Positions 1 to 10,133 of a stretch of DNA of 64,000 bases are shown here, piece by piece. The position numbers and the translations under genes are program-made. This stretch comes from Burkholderia cepacia. GTDB taxonomy: Bacteria; Pseudomonadota; Gammaproteobacteria; Burkholderiales; Burkholderiaceae. Under the pieces are notes generated by a model. That model had not been told where the DNA came from, made no database searches, and was given only the letters and a program-made list of their open reading frames with translations. Each line of letters starts with the position of its first letter. Positions within the stretch are counted from its first letter, which is position 1. The stretch spans positions 1-64,000 of the forward strand of contig NZ_LDWR01000018.1 of NCBI RefSeq assembly GCF_001039005.1, read 5' to 3'.

Positions 1-2090
1 CGGTGCCGGTCGTGCTGCTCGGTACGTTCGCGATCATGTCGATGGCAGGCTTCTCGATCAACACGCTGTCGATGTTCGGCCTCGTGCTCGCGATCGGCCT
101 GCTGGTGGACGATGCGATCGTGGTGGTGGAGAACGTCGAGCGGGTGATGGCCGAAGAGGGCCTATCACCGAAGGAAGCGACCAAGAAGGCGATGGGCCAG
201 ATCACCGGCGCACTCGTCGGCGTGGCGCTGGTGCTGTCGGCGGTGTTCGTGCCGGTGGCGTTCTCGGGCGGTTCGGTCGGCGCGATTTATCGCCAGTTCT
301 CGCTGACGATCGTGTCGGCGATGGTGCTGTCGGTGCTCGTCGCGTTGATTCTGACGCCGGCGCTGTGCGCGACGATCCTCAAGCCGATCCCGCAAGGGCA
401 TCACGAAGAGAAGAAGGGCTTCTTCGGCTGGTTCAACCGCACGTTCAACAATAGCCGCGACAAGTACCACGTCGGCGTGCACCACGTGATCAAGCGCTCG
501 GGCCGCTGGCTCATCATTTATCTGGTCGTGATCGTCGCGGTCGGCCTGCTGTTCGTGCGCCTGCCGAAGTCGTTCCTGCCCGATGAAGACCAGGGCCTGC
601 TGTTCGTGATCGTGCAGACGCCGTCGGGCTCGACGCAGGAAACGACCGCGAAGACCCTCGCGAACATTTCCGACTACCTGCTGAAGGACGAGAAGGAAAT
701 CGTCGAGTCGGTGTTCACGGTGGCTGGCTTCAGCTTCGCGGGCCGCGGCCAGAACTCCGGTCTCGTGTTCGTTCGCCTGAAGGATTACTCGCAGCGTCAG
801 CATGCGAACCAGAAGGTCCAGGCGCTGATCGGCCGGATGTTCGGGCGCTACGCGGGCTACAAGGACGCGCTGGTGATCCCGTTCAACCCGCCGTCGATTC
901 CTGAACTCGGTACGGCCGCCGGCTTCGACTTCGAGCTGACGGACAACGCCGGTCTCGGTCACGATGCGCTGATGGCCGCGCGTAACCAACTGCTCGGGAT
1001 GGCCTCGAAGGATCCGACGCTGCAGGGCGTGCGCCCGAACGGCCTGAACGACACGCCGCAGTACAAGGTCGACATTGATCGCGAGAAGGCGAATGCGCTC
1101 GGCGTGACGGCGGATGCGATCGACCAGACGTTCTCGATCGCGTGGGCGTCGCAGTACGTGAACAACTTCCTCGACACCGACGGCCGGATCAAGCGTGTGT
1201 ACGTGCAGGCCGACGCGCCGTTCCGGATGACGCCGGAAGACATGAACATCTGGTACGTGCGCAACGGGTCGGGCGGGATGGTGCCGTTCAGCGCCTTCTC
1301 GACCGGTCACTGGACGTACGGTTCGCCGAAGCTCGAGCGCTACAACGGTGTGTCGGCGATGGAAATCCAGGGTCAGGCGTCACCGGGCAAGTCGACCGGT
1401 CAGGCGATGGCTGCGATGGAACAGCTCACGAAGAAGTTGCCCACGGGCATCGGCTATTCGTGGACGGGTCTGTCGTTCCAGGAAATCCAGTCCGGTTCGC
1501 AGGCGCCGATCCTGTACGCGATCTCGATCCTCGTCGTGTTTCTGTGTCTCGCGGCGCTGTATGAAAGCTGGTCGATCCCGTTCTCGGTGATCATGGTGGT
1601 GCCGCTCGGCGTGATCGGCGCACTGCTCGCGGCGACGATGCGCGGCCTCGAGAACGACGTGTTCTTCCAGGTCGGCCTGCTGACCACCGTGGGCTTGTCC
1701 GCGAAGAACGCGATTCTGATCGTGGAGTTCGCTCGCGAGCTGCAGGTGACGGAGAAGATGGGGCCGATCGAGGCCGCGCTGGAAGCGGCGCGCCTGCGGC
1801 TGCGTCCTATCCTGATGACGTCGCTCGCGTTCATTCTCGGCGTGATGCCGCTCGCGATCAGCAACGGCGCGGGTTCGGCGAGCCAGCACGCGATCGGCAC
1901 GGGCGTGATCGGCGGGATGATCACGGCAACGTTCCTCGCGATCTTCATGATCCCGATGTTCTTCGTGAAGATCCGCGCGATCTTCAGCGGCGAGAAGGAA
2001 GACGTCGACGAGGCACTGCGCCTGGCTCAGGAGCACTCGCACCACGAAGAGAAGCCGGGCAACGGCGACGAAGGCAACAAGGGACAGTGA
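1..2090 (+). CDS. RND efflux pump inner-membrane transporter, 5' truncated by the window edge
   Basis: This is the C-terminal two thirds of an AcrB/MexB-type proton-driven multidrug transporter (about 695 residues seen; the family is about 1,040-1,070). The reading frame is open to the left edge, so the true start lies outside. Near the beginning is the TM4 motif [16 protein letters not shown] with the paired aspartates of the proton relay, then further membrane helices, a periplasmic docking/pore region, and a second helix bundle ending in a charged His/Glu-rich tail. The stop codon overlaps the start of the outer-membrane lipoprotein gene, as expected for one operon. The closest recognisable types are CeoB/BpeB/AmrB of Burkholderia; which one cannot be settled from this fragment. 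Confidence 0.96.
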   Translation, partial: VPVVLLGTFAIMSMAGFSINTLSMFGLVLAIGLLVDDAIVVVENVERVMAEEGLSPKEATKKAMGQITGALVGVALVLSAVFVPVAFSGGSVGAIYRQFSLTIVSAMVLSVLVALILTPALCATILKPIPQGHHEEKKGFFGWFNRTFNNSRDKYHVGVHHVIKRSGRWLIIYLVVIVAVGLLFVRLPKSFLPDEDQGLLFVIVQTPSGSTQETTAKTLANISDYLLKDEKEIVESVFTVAGFSFAGRGQNSGLVFVRLKDYSQRQHANQKVQALIGRMFGRYAGYKDALVIPFNPPSIPELGTAAGFDFELTDNAGLGHDALMAARNQLLGMASKDPTLQGVRPNGLNDTPQYKVDIDREKANALGVTADAIDQTFSIAWASQYVNNFLDTDGRIKRVYVQADAPFRMTPEDMNIWYVRNGSGGMVPFSAFSTGHWTYGSPKLERYNGVSAMEIQGQASPGKSTGQAMAAMEQLTKKLPTGIGYSWTGLSFQEIQSGSQAPILYAISILVVFLCLAALYESWSIPFSVIMVVPLGVIGALLAATMRGLENDVFFQVGLLTTVGLSAKNAILIVEFARELQVTEKMGPIEAALEAARLRLRPILMTSLAFILGVMPLAISNGAGSASQHAIGTGVIGGMITATFLAIFMIPMFFVKIRAIFSGEKEDVDEALRLAQEHSHHEEKPGNGDEGNKGQ

Positions 2091-3592
2091 TGATGCAAAA
2101 ACACGCTTTGACTGCAATCGCGGTCGCGCTCTTTGCCACGGGTTGCACGATGGCGCCGCATTACACGCGGCCCGACGCACCCGTCGCACAGGCGTTCCCG
2201 GCCGGCGGCGTCTATGCGACGCAGCCGGGTGCTGCCGGCGCGCGCAGCGCGAACGGCCAGGCGGCGACCGCCATCGGCTGGCGCGAATTCTTCGTCGATC
2301 CGCGCCTGCAGCGGCTGATCGAAATCGCGCTGAAGAACAACCGCGACCTGCGCGTGTCGGTGCTGAACATCGAGGCGGCGCGTGCGCAGTACCAGATCAC
2401 GCGCGCCGGCCTGTTCCCGACGCTCGATGCGACGGGCACGGGCAATCGTCAGCGTTTGCCGAATGCGCTGACCTCGGTGCCGGGCCAGAACATCTCGACG
2501 ACCTACAACGTTGGGCTTTCGGCGTCGTGGGAGCTCGACCTGTTCGGCCGCGTGCAGAGTCTGAAGGATCAGGCACTCGCGCAGTACCTGTCGACCGCTT
2601 ACGCACGGCAGGCGTCGGAGATCTCACTGGTGTCGCAGGTGGCTGATCAGTACCTGACGCTACTGTCGACCGACGACTTGCTGAAGGTCACGGAGAACAC
2701 GCTGAAGTCCGCGCAGGCGTCGTACGACCTGACGAAGCTGCAGTTCGACAACGGCACGGGCTCCGAGCTCGACCTGCGTCAGGCTCAGACGGTCGTCGAG
2801 ACGGCGCTCGCGAACCAGCAGGCGCAGGCACGCGCCCGCGCGCAGGCCGTGAACGCGCTGGTATTGCTGATCGGCGAGCCGCTGCCGGACGACCTGCCGC
2901 CGGGCATACCGCTCGACTCGCAGAACCTGCTGACGGACGTGCCGGCCGGCCTTCCGTCCGACCTGCTGACGCGTCGTCCTGACGTGATGCAGGCCGAGCA
3001 GACGCTGCTGGCCGCGAACGCGAACATCGGCGCGGCGCGTGCGGCGTTCTTTCCGCGCATCTCGCTGACGGCGGCGTTCGGCACCGCGAGCCCGACGCTC
3101 GGCGGCCTGTTCAAGGCCGGCACGGCGGCGTGGTCGTTTGCGCCGAACATTGCGCTGCCGATCTTCGAGGGCGGGCAGAACATCGCCAACCTCGATCTCG
3201 CGCACGTGCAGAAGCGCATCGAGATCGCGAACTACGACAGGGCGATCCAGACGGCATTCCGCGAAGTGTCGGACGGGTTGGCCGCACGCGGCACGTACGA
3301 CCAGCAGATCGCCGCGCTGGAGCGCAACGAGTACGCGCAGCAGCGCCGTTTCGACCTGTCAGACCTGCGTTACAAGAACGGCGTCGACAGCTACCTGTCG
3401 GTGCTGACCGCGCAGACGGACCTGTACTCGGCGCAGCAGTCGCTGATCAGCGCGCGTCTGGCGCGCTGGACGAACCTGGTCGACCTGTACCGTGCATTGG
3501 GCGGTGGTTGGGTCCAGCGCGCCGGCGAGACGCCGCGTGCGCCGGATGCACTTGTTGACGATGGCAGAGCTGAGGCTTCAGCTCGAAACTAG
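2090..3592 (+). CDS. OprM-family outer-membrane efflux lipoprotein
   Basis: This is the TolC/OprM-type outer-membrane channel partner of the upstream RND pump. The protein is about 500 residues with an N-terminal lipoprotein signal (LFATGC, Cys near residue 19), followed by two outer-membrane efflux repeats rich in Ala, Gln and Leu. Three in-frame starts are stacked (GTG 2087, ATG 2090, ATG 2093). I chose ATG 2090, which overlaps the pump stop by one base; the AAGGGA ribosome site at 2079-2084 serves 2090 or 2093. It resembles OpcM/OprB of Burkholderia. Overlap with the pump gene implies translational coupling. Confidence 0.95.
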   Translation: MMQKHALTAIAVALFATGCTMAPHYTRPDAPVAQAFPAGGVYATQPGAAGARSANGQAATAIGWREFFVDPRLQRLIEIALKNNRDLRVSVLNIEAARAQYQITRAGLFPTLDATGTGNRQRLPNALTSVPGQNISTTYNVGLSASWELDLFGRVQSLKDQALAQYLSTAYARQASEISLVSQVADQYLTLLSTDDLLKVTENTLKSAQASYDLTKLQFDNGTGSELDLRQAQTVVETALANQQAQARARAQAVNALVLLIGEPLPDDLPPGIPLDSQNLLTDVPAGLPSDLLTRRPDVMQAEQTLLAANANIGAARAAFFPRISLTAAFGTASPTLGGLFKAGTAAWSFAPNIALPIFEGGQNIANLDLAHVQKRIEIANYDRAIQTAFREVSDGLAARGTYDQQIAALERNEYAQQRRFDLSDLRYKNGVDSYLSVLTAQTDLYSAQQSLISARLARWTNLVDLYRALGGGWVQRAGETPRAPDALVDDGRAEASARN

Positions 3593-3789
3593 GCGCTGTT
3601 TACTTTCGTTGGCGTGTGCAGTGGATGCCCGTGACGCGGGAACCGTGCGAGCACCTTGGACGCCAGCGGAGGCGTCGGAACGACTCGAGTGCTGGAAGCG
3701 CATGCCGACAAGCGATGTGAATGCGGGCTCAGCAATCTTTTTGGTGTCGCGAACCTGTATGGTTCGTGCGCCCCAACCGAGGTAATTTT

Positions 3790-4992
3790 ATGTATTCCCG
3801 ATTCTTCAGAGTCGCGTTGATATTAGGCCTGCTATCCGCGATCGGGCCATTCGCCATCGATATGTACCTGCCTGCACTGCCGATGATTAGCCGGAGCATG
3901 GGTGCGGATATGAGTACCACGCAGTTGAGCTTGACGGCGTTCTTCGTGTCGATGGGCGTCGGCCAACTCATCTATGGCCCTGTATCGGACGTCGTGGGAC
4001 GCAAGCCGCCACTTTATTTCGGACTGGCATTGTTCGTCGCCGCGAGCATCGGCTGCGCCTTGGCCACAAGCATCGACTCGCTTGTCGCGCTTCGCTCCGT
4101 ACAAGGCCTCGGCGCGGCCGCAGGCATGGTGATTCCGCGCGCCGTGGTGCGCGACCTGCATACCGGCAATGACGCCACTCGATTGATTTCGATGCTGATG
4201 CTGGTATTTGGCATTTCGCCGATTCTCGCACCGCTGGTCGGCAGCATTGTCATTGCCCATGCGGGCTGGCGCGGTGTTTTCTGGGTGGTGACTTTTGCGG
4301 CGCTGGCCGGATTGGCATTGGCCCTGACGATGCTCTCGGAATCGCGCACACGCGACGCCCGCATTGGCGGCAGCTTCGGCACGACAATGCGTTCGTACAT
4401 GCTATTGCTGCGTAACGGCCGCTATCTGGGTCTGGTGCTCATCGGCAGTTGTGCGTTAGCAATTTTCTTCATCTTCCTGGCCAACTCGCCGTTCGTGCTG
4501 ATCAACCACTATGGCCTGTCGCCGGCACACTATGGCCTTGCCTTCGGGTTCAATGCGGCGTCGTTCTTTACCGCGGCACAATTTAACGGTGCATTGTGCG
4601 AACGCTTCGGCATCGAGCGGGTGATCAAGGTCAGCGTACATGTGTGCGGTTCCGTCCTGCTGATCCTTCTGGCCTACTATGTTGCCATCGGTGACCGGCT
4701 GTGGGTATTGATCGCCCTTTACGCTCTTGCCAGTGCATTCATGGGTATTGTGATTCCCACGACAGGCGTGCTCGCGATGGAGCAGCACGGCCATATCGCG
4801 GGAACGGCGTCTGCGCTGTTGGGAACGGTGCAGATACTGACCGGCGCGGCCGCGACGGCCGTGGTGGGGTGGTTCGCGAGCGACAGTCCGTTGCCAATGA
4901 TCGCCGGCATGACAGCCTGCGGACTGATCGCCATAGGGTTGTCGTGGATGACGCTGGGCGGTCGATCGACAGCGAGTGTTCGTGCTACGTAA
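3790..4992 (+). CDS. Bcr/CflA-family multidrug MFS transporter
   Basis: A 400-residue, 12-helix major facilitator of the drug:H+ antiporter type (bicyclomycin/chloramphenicol resistance family). Family marks are FAIDMYLPALP in helix 1, the loop 2-3 motif GPVSDVVGRKPP, and RSVQGLGAAAGMVIPRAVVRD in helices 4-5. An upstream in-frame start exists at 3721, but ATG 3790 has GAGG at 3779-3782 with good spacing and gives a normal N-terminus. It lies about 200 bp after the RND operon and is probably a separate unit. It is a plausible second efflux gene, but its substrate is unknown. Confidence 0.92.
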   Translation: MYSRFFRVALILGLLSAIGPFAIDMYLPALPMISRSMGADMSTTQLSLTAFFVSMGVGQLIYGPVSDVVGRKPPLYFGLALFVAASIGCALATSIDSLVALRSVQGLGAAAGMVIPRAVVRDLHTGNDATRLISMLMLVFGISPILAPLVGSIVIAHAGWRGVFWVVTFAALAGLALALTMLSESRTRDARIGGSFGTTMRSYMLLLRNGRYLGLVLIGSCALAIFFIFLANSPFVLINHYGLSPAHYGLAFGFNAASFFTAAQFNGALCERFGIERVIKVSVHVCGSVLLILLAYYVAIGDRLWVLIALYALASAFMGIVIPTTGVLAMEQHGHIAGTASALLGTVQILTGAAATAVVGWFASDSPLPMIAGMTACGLIAIGLSWMTLGGRSTASVRAT

Positions 4993-5415
4993 TTGTGCTG
5001 GATATCGCCGTTTTCATGAAGGACAGGTCGATCACGTTCATTGGGAACGTGCCGGAAGCGGATCGGATCGAACCGGTCGCCACCACGTGCAGCATGTCTT
5101 CGTGTGAATGCGGCGAGAAATGCGCTCAAGGTGACAGTCGTTGGTCAATGCATCGCGTACCTCTCACTTCTCGCTTCTCGGTGGGGAACGTGCGATTGTC
5201 GCTCAAGCTCCGGGCGTCGCTTGCAGACCTGCTATTGCTTAACCGGAGCTGAGTTCGCTATCGACGACGGTCCGACTGATTGGTGATACGTAGAACTGAG
5301 CGAAGAAGTGCGGTTTTGACAGCATTGTTCGACAATTCTGTTTTTCGTCGTCCTTGTCCTTTGATTCAAAACAGTCGATATTTTTAACGTTATCAAAACG
5401 GTCGATTTTCATACC
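4993..5415. other. Intergenic stretch, no gene recognised
   Basis: About 420 bp between the MFS gene and the NmrA-like gene. Short open frames exist but none has a convincing ribosome site or a recognisable product. The last 60 bp are AT-rich and carry the direct repeat annotated separately. Confidence 0.6.
5366..5406 (+). promoter_or_regulatory. Tandem 14-bp direct repeat just upstream of the NmrA-like gene
   Basis: TCAAAACAGTCGAT (5366-5379) and TCAAAACGGTCGAT (5393-5406) match at 13 of 14 positions and start 27 bp apart, separated by an AT-rich stretch. The second copy ends 9 bp before the ATG. The layout suggests a tandem regulator site over the promoter or start region. The regulator is unknown and no regulator gene is adjacent. 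Confidence 0.5.
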
Positions 5416-6276
5416 ATGACTTTCAGAACCATCGTTGTTCTAGGTGCGACGGGGCAACAGGGCGGTGCCGTGGCTCGCTCGTTGAGGGCGGATGGTCATT
5501 GGCGCATTCGTGCGCTTTCCAGAAATCCTGGCTCCGAGGCGGCGCAACAATTGGCCGCGGGTGGCATCGAGGTCGTCCCGGCCGACATGGACGACTCGGC
5601 CTCGTTGCGGATCGCTTTCACCGACGCATATGGCGTTTTTTCCGTTCAAGGGTCCGAGCAAGGTGCGGAGGTAGAGACTCACCGGGGCATTGCTGTGGCG
5701 GATGCCGCGCTAGCTGCAGGAGTAAGGCACTTCATCTATGCATCGGTGGGGGGAGCTGATCGGGGCTCGGCCGTACCGCATTTTCAAAGCAAGTGGCTTG
5801 TCGAGGAACACATCCGCAGCATTGGCCTTCCCGCCAGCATCGTTCGTCCCGTGTTCTTCATGGACAACTTTAGTAGGCCGGCACTACGAGCCGTGCTGCT
5901 GGCACTGCTGCGCAGCTATGTGCCCGAGACGAAGCGACTCCAGATGATCGCAACGGCCGACATTGGCAATTGGGTTGCGCGGGCCTTCGACGATCCGGGT
6001 GAATTTCTTGGCAAGTCCGAGGAAATCGCCGGTGTCGAGCTGACCCGTGCGCAGATTGTCGCTGCCTTCAAGCGCCATGGACGGTCGGCCGGGCTGCCAT
6101 TCCCGCTGCCCAGGGTGCTATTGCGCCCATTGCCCTATGATGTCCGGAGGATGTTCGAGTGGTTTGGGGAGGCTGGCTACCTCGCTGACATACCGGCATT
6201 GCTGGCGCGTCAGCCCGACGTGCGTACCTTCGACAAGTGGCTCACCGAACAACGCGGCAGCCGTGTGCCTGGTTAA
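5416..6276 (+). CDS. NmrA-like / atypical SDR NAD(P)-binding protein
   Basis: A 286-residue Rossmann protein of the NmrA family. It opens with VVLGATGQQGGAVARSL, the glycine-rich dinucleotide loop in the NmrA form, and later has YASVGG and a C-terminal NmrA-type half. Members are redox-sensing regulators or NAD(P)H-dependent reductases with quinone or aromatic-ether substrates, and sequence alone does not separate these. It stands alone behind a tandem direct repeat and converges on the ene-reductase gene, with 14 bp between the two stops. Confidence 0.85.
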   Translation: MTFRTIVVLGATGQQGGAVARSLRADGHWRIRALSRNPGSEAAQQLAAGGIEVVPADMDDSASLRIAFTDAYGVFSVQGSEQGAEVETHRGIAVADAALAAGVRHFIYASVGGADRGSAVPHFQSKWLVEEHIRSIGLPASIVRPVFFMDNFSRPALRAVLLALLRSYVPETKRLQMIATADIGNWVARAFDDPGEFLGKSEEIAGVELTRAQIVAAFKRHGRSAGLPFPLPRVLLRPLPYDVRRMFEWFGEAGYLADIPALLARQPDVRTFDKWLTEQRGSRVPG

Positions 6277-6290
6277 GCGGGTCGTTTCAA

Positions 6291-7409
6291 TCAGACGAAC
6301 GTCGCAAGTGCGGACGCATCAAACCCTTTCAAGCGTGCCGCATCACCTGCACGAATCTTCGCCACCCACTGAGGGTCGCTCAACAGCGCTCGGCCCACTG
6401 CGATCAAGTCGAACTCGTCGCGTTCCATCCGCTCGATCAACGGGTCCAGGCCGACGCTGCCAGCGCCTTCTCCGGCAAATGCAGCTCTAAACTCGTTGGA
6501 CAGGCCCACCGATCCGACGCTGACCGTTACAGCGCCAGTCAGCTTCTTGGCCCATCCAGCGAAATTCAGACCAGAGGCGCCATCGATCTCGGGAAACTCA
6601 GGCTCCCAGAATCGCCGCTGAGAACAATGCAGCACGTCCACCCCTGCGTCTACGAGCGGTTGCAGCCAGTCGGCCATCTGATCCGGCGTTTGCGCAATTT
6701 TTGCGTCGTAGTCCTGCGGCTTCCACTGGCTAAGACGCATCAAAATGGGAAAATCCGGTCCGACTGCCACGCGAACTGCAGCCACGATTTCGGCGGCGAA
6801 ATTGGCTCGTTCGCGGATGGTCGCGCCGCCGTAACGGTCGGTACGCAAGTTCGTGCCGGCCCAGAAGAACTGATCGATCAAATAGCCGTGCGCGCCGTGA
6901 ATCTCGACGGTATCAAAGCCGAGGCGCTTTGCGTCGGCGGCCGCGTTTGCGAAGGCAGCAATCGTATCGGCGATCGCTTCATCGTTCATCGCTTCACCGC
7001 GAGGCTCGTCGGGCGCACAAAGGCCGGAAGGGCTCTCGACCACTGCTTCGGGTTCCCAATCTACTCGAGTGTTCTTGACGGAGCCGGTGTGCCACAGTTG
7101 CGGCCCCATTCGTCCGCGTGCGCCGTGGACCGCGTCGATGACACCTTGCCAGCCGCGCAGCGCCGGTTCGCCATGAAAGAACGGTAGCCCGGGACCGTTG
7201 CGCGACGCAGGGCGATCAATCACCACGCCTTCGGACAGGATGAGGCCGACTCCGCCCTCGGCCCGGCGACGATAGTATGCGGCGTGGGGCTCCCCGGGTA
7301 AGCCGTCAGGGGCAAACGCCCGTGTCATGGGGGCCATGACGATTCGATTGGGCAGTTCGAGAGAGCGGATACGAAGCGGGCGAAAGAGAGCGTCAATTGA
7401 AGTGGGCAT
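6291..7409 (-). CDS. Old Yellow Enzyme-family NADH:flavin oxidoreductase
   Basis: A 372-residue FMN TIM-barrel ene-reductase. Seen are the N-terminal LFRPLRIRSLELPNRIVMAPMTR segment typical of the family, MGPQLWHTG, and EIHGAHGYLIDQFFW. The track also allows a TTG start at 7433 without a ribosome site; ATG 7409 follows an AAGG and fits the family start. Such enzymes reduce activated C=C bonds of enones, enals or nitroalkenes. It lies downstream of the MFS gene on the same strand and is probably expressed from that gene's operator-controlled promoter. Its 3' end recurs as a fragment at 13414-13460. Confidence 0.93.
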   Translation of the reverse strand: MPTSIDALFRPLRIRSLELPNRIVMAPMTRAFAPDGLPGEPHAAYYRRRAEGGVGLILSEGVVIDRPASRNGPGLPFFHGEPALRGWQGVIDAVHGARGRMGPQLWHTGSVKNTRVDWEPEAVVESPSGLCAPDEPRGEAMNDEAIADTIAAFANAAADAKRLGFDTVEIHGAHGYLIDQFFWAGTNLRTDRYGGATIRERANFAAEIVAAVRVAVGPDFPILMRLSQWKPQDYDAKIAQTPDQMADWLQPLVDAGVDVLHCSQRRFWEPEFPEIDGASGLNFAGWAKKLTGAVTVSVGSVGLSNEFRAAFAGEGAGSVGLDPLIERMERDEFDLIAVGRALLSDPQWVAKIRAGDAARLKGFDASALATFV

Positions 7410-7566
7410 TTTGTGGGTAGCCTTTGCTGTCAAATGGCGGCGCGAAGTGGCGTTGCATAAGTGCGTCGCGGATAGGGTTCAACGCTTCCTTCTCGCGGCT
7501 GCGTCGAACGCGGGCACGGCGCAGGCCGCAACTGGCGCATCAGCTGAAGCGGATGCGCCGGTCGGG

Positions 7567-8973
7567 TCAGGGCGCCGGAGTTGCATCGCTGATCGCTTCC
7601 AGCGAAACGCCCGTGGTATTCCTGGTTGGCAGCAGCGCGATGGCTAACGCGAAGATGACAATGCCGAGTACCGTCCAGGTGGTCGCGAATCCGACCGATT
7701 GGTAGACCCCAATGATGAAGAATGGCGCAACGGCGCCTCCCACGTGGCCGACGGCGTTGCAGATCGCGATGCCGGTCGCACGCCCGGCGGTCGGGAAGTG
7801 TTCGGCCGTGAGCAAGTAGACCGAAGGCGCGAAGATGCCAGCCTGGAACGCGAGCAGGAAGTAGACGATCGCAATCATCGTGTTGCTGGGATACATGCCC
7901 AGAAGGATCAGGCTGATGCCCAAGACGACCGTGGCGATGAACGCCGGCCACTTGCGCGGCATGCGGTCGGCGATCCACGGAGCGACCAAACCGCCGAGTA
8001 CGATTCCGATGCTGTAGCCGATGGTCAGTAGAATGCTTTTTTGCAGCGGTATACCGTGATCGACGAGCAAGGTCACGCCCATGCTGATCGCGCCGTAAAT
8101 GGGCAGGTAATTCAGAAACCAGATCACGAAAAACAAAATGGTCCAGGGCAACAGGCGGCGGCCAAAGATGATGGAAATGCCGCGGCTGTGCACATCGATT
8201 TGTGCGGGCGCCAATACCGGTGCGGGCGCGCGGCCGGTTTTCTTTCGCGCCAGTGCTTCGGCTGCTGCCACGATCCGTTCGGCGTCTCGCGCATGACCGT
8301 GCGCAACGAGCCAACGCGGCGACTCCGGAAAGTGCTTGATCCAGAACAGCACGAACAGTGTCCCGACAACCGGGAGAACGAGAATCACGCGCCAGCCGTG
8401 GGCGAAATTGGGCACAAGCCAAAAGGAAAGCCACGGAACTAGCGCCGAGCCAACGAGCCCGGGCAGTGTGGTCCATGCCATATAGCGTCCACGGCCCTTC
8501 GCAGGGGAGATCTCACTCATGTAAGTACTGATCACGGTGAGCGCCGCGCCAATACCCATGCCGGATACGAAGCGGGCGACGGCGAAGATGTTGAAGTTCC
8601 ATGCCAGTCCGTTGACCACAGAGCCTACTCCGTAGAGCATTGCCGCAAGCAGGAAACCCTGCTTTCGTCCCATTCGATCGGCGATCACGCTGGTCACCAG
8701 GCCACCAACGATGTAACCCCAGAGCCCAAGGCTCACCACGACGGCCGCAGCCTCTTTCCCGACGTGAAACTCATGCATCGCGCTCGGCAGCACGGTGGCG
8801 ATGTTGCTGATGTCGAAGTAGGCAAAAAAGAAGGTGATTCCCACCATCATCAGCACAATGGGCGGGTATGGCCAGGCTTCGAGCCGGTCGAGCCGTGCCG
8901 CGATCCAGCCTGGACTGGACTGGTCGTTGATCGCCGTGTCTTGCGAGCTTGAAATGGATAGGGTGTTTGCCAT
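7567..8973 (-). CDS. MFS transporter (metabolite:H+ symporter-like)
   Basis: A 468-residue 12-helix transporter. It has an acidic cytosolic N-terminus, then RLDRLEAWPYPP, and the motif ADRMGRKQG between helices 2 and 3, with PESPRWL after helix 6 as in sugar/aromatic-acid porters. ATG 8973 follows GGAG. A shared TetR-type promoter-operator lies about 140 bp upstream (9116-9144), and the ene-reductase follows 157 bp downstream on the same strand. It is a likely uptake system for the compound degraded by this cluster. The substrate is not deducible. Confidence 0.92.
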   Translation of the reverse strand: MANTLSISSSQDTAINDQSSPGWIAARLDRLEAWPYPPIVLMMVGITFFFAYFDISNIATVLPSAMHEFHVGKEAAAVVVSLGLWGYIVGGLVTSVIADRMGRKQGFLLAAMLYGVGSVVNGLAWNFNIFAVARFVSGMGIGAALTVISTYMSEISPAKGRGRYMAWTTLPGLVGSALVPWLSFWLVPNFAHGWRVILVLPVVGTLFVLFWIKHFPESPRWLVAHGHARDAERIVAAAEALARKKTGRAPAPVLAPAQIDVHSRGISIIFGRRLLPWTILFFVIWFLNYLPIYGAISMGVTLLVDHGIPLQKSILLTIGYSIGIVLGGLVAPWIADRMPRKWPAFIATVVLGISLILLGMYPSNTMIAIVYFLLAFQAGIFAPSVYLLTAEHFPTAGRATGIAICNAVGHVGGAVAPFFIIGVYQSVGFATTWTVLGIVIFALAIALLPTRNTTGVSLEAISDATPAP

Positions 8974-9115
8974 GGGTTTGTCTCCGGTCAGGCGGTTTCG
9001 TTTTCGTCATCGCAACATGCTGCGTGCGCCCTCCGTTTAAAGTGACGGCGCTTTTTGTCGAGATGCCGGAGATTGGAGCCTCGGACGGCAACAGGTGCAT
9101 GCGTGACATGTGACC

Positions 9116-9144
9116 ATCTTATTTACTTGCGGTATGGCTAGCAA
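9116..9144 (-). promoter_or_regulatory. Promoter with TTGC-N10-GCAA operator (site A, for the MFS gene)
   Basis: On the minus strand: -35 TTGCTA (9144-9139), a 17-bp spacer, and -10 TAAGAT (9121-9116). The palindrome TTGC-N10-GCAA occupies 9127-9144, overlapping the -35 and the spacer, which is a classic repressor position. The same architecture with 17-18 bp spacers recurs at four other places in the window. Confidence 0.65.
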
Positions 9145-9196
9145 TAAAAATAACGATGAGCATAAACCCTACGCCTGATCGAAGGGCTCGAGTTGT

Positions 9197-9871
9197 CTAG
9201 AGGGTCTGCAGCAGTCTGGCGCGGAGGCCGCATTTGAGCGAGTCGATGGACTTCGCGATATTGCTGGTGTTCGGATCGAGCATGGACTGCATGCGCAGGC
9301 CACGAAGTGTGGCGATCAACAGCCGTGCCTCGGCGGCGGGATCGACGTCGGGGCGGATCTGGCCGGCTTCCTGTCCGACCTCAATCTGACGGGCCAGCGC
9401 CCGGTGCCAGCGCGCGCTGATGGCTGCGAATGCGGTGCGGATGTGCGGGGCGGGCCCTAGTGATTCCTGCATCAGCATGTAGAACGCGCGGGCGCGTTCG
9501 GGAGGCGTGTCCATACCTTCGAGATAGCAGTCGATCTCGCAGAGCAGCGCGTCCATGCCGCGCAGGCCTTGCAATCGCGCCAGCAACCTTTCGCGTTGAT
9601 CCGTGGCGATCTTGTTGACCAGTTCTTCCAGCATCTGGTCCTTGCTGCCGAAGCGATGCTGGACCAAGCCGCGACTGTAACCGGCTTCGATGCCGATGGA
9701 TTCGAGCGTGGTATGGGTATACCCGACCCTGGCGATGAGCCTGATGGCGGCTTCCATCAGGCGGCGGTCCGATTCGGCGACGCGCTCGGCCTGAGTGCGG
9801 CGCACACGAGGGGTGTTTGCAGTCATGCCGGGGTCCGGATCTTCCGAAGAAAAGAGAGATGTACGTGACAT
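9197..9871 (-). CDS. TetR-family transcriptional regulator
   Basis: A TetR repressor of up to 224 residues. The N-terminal HTH is recognisable (RLIARVGYTHTTLESIGIEAGYSRGLVQHRFGSK), followed by a ligand-binding domain. Two starts are possible: ATG 9871, which would be nearly leaderless because the -10 ends at 9878, or ATG 9826 (MTANTPRV), which gives the usual short arm before the HTH. Its own promoter carries a variant of the operator found before the MFS and both ligase genes, so autoregulation and control of the cluster are likely. Ligand unknown; an acyl-CoA intermediate is a reasonable guess. Confidence 0.93.
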   Translation of the reverse strand: MSRTSLFSSEDPDPGMTANTPRVRRTQAERVAESDRRLMEAAIRLIARVGYTHTTLESIGIEAGYSRGLVQHRFGSKDQMLEELVNKIATDQRERLLARLQGLRGMDALLCEIDCYLEGMDTPPERARAFYMLMQESLGPAPHIRTAFAAISARWHRALARQIEVGQEAGQIRPDVDPAAEARLLIATLRGLRMQSMLDPNTSNIAKSIDSLKCGLRARLLQTL

Positions 9872-9877
9872 GTGGCT

Positions 9878-9906
9878 ATCTTATTGATTTGTGATATGGC
9901 TCACAA
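9878..9906 (-). promoter_or_regulatory. Promoter with TTGT-N10-ACAA operator (site B, TetR gene)
   Basis: On the minus strand: -35 TTGTGA (9906-9901), 17-bp spacer, -10 TAAGAT (9883-9878). The palindrome at 9889-9906 is TTGT-N10-ACAA, a one-base variant of the other sites at each arm. Beyond the core, the block GTGACATGTG...TATGGCT is shared with the region before the MFS gene (9103-9150 versus 9865-9912). Confidence 0.6.
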
Positions 9907-10133
9907 GAAAATGGTGATGAGCACGGACTTGTGAGTATGATCGGCGGGGCCCGAGACGTCTAGGGATCGCGGCAAGCGGCGCAAGCTTCAAGGTGCCGTA
10001 ATCCCTGCCTGCGCCCGCCGCCGGGATCGGCGAATGGATGTCATGTACACCCTTATGGGTGTTCACCGCTTCCGGGTTCGCCCCGTGCCGAGCCATTCCG
10101 AATTCGTCGCCAAATGACTGAACCGGAACCGTC

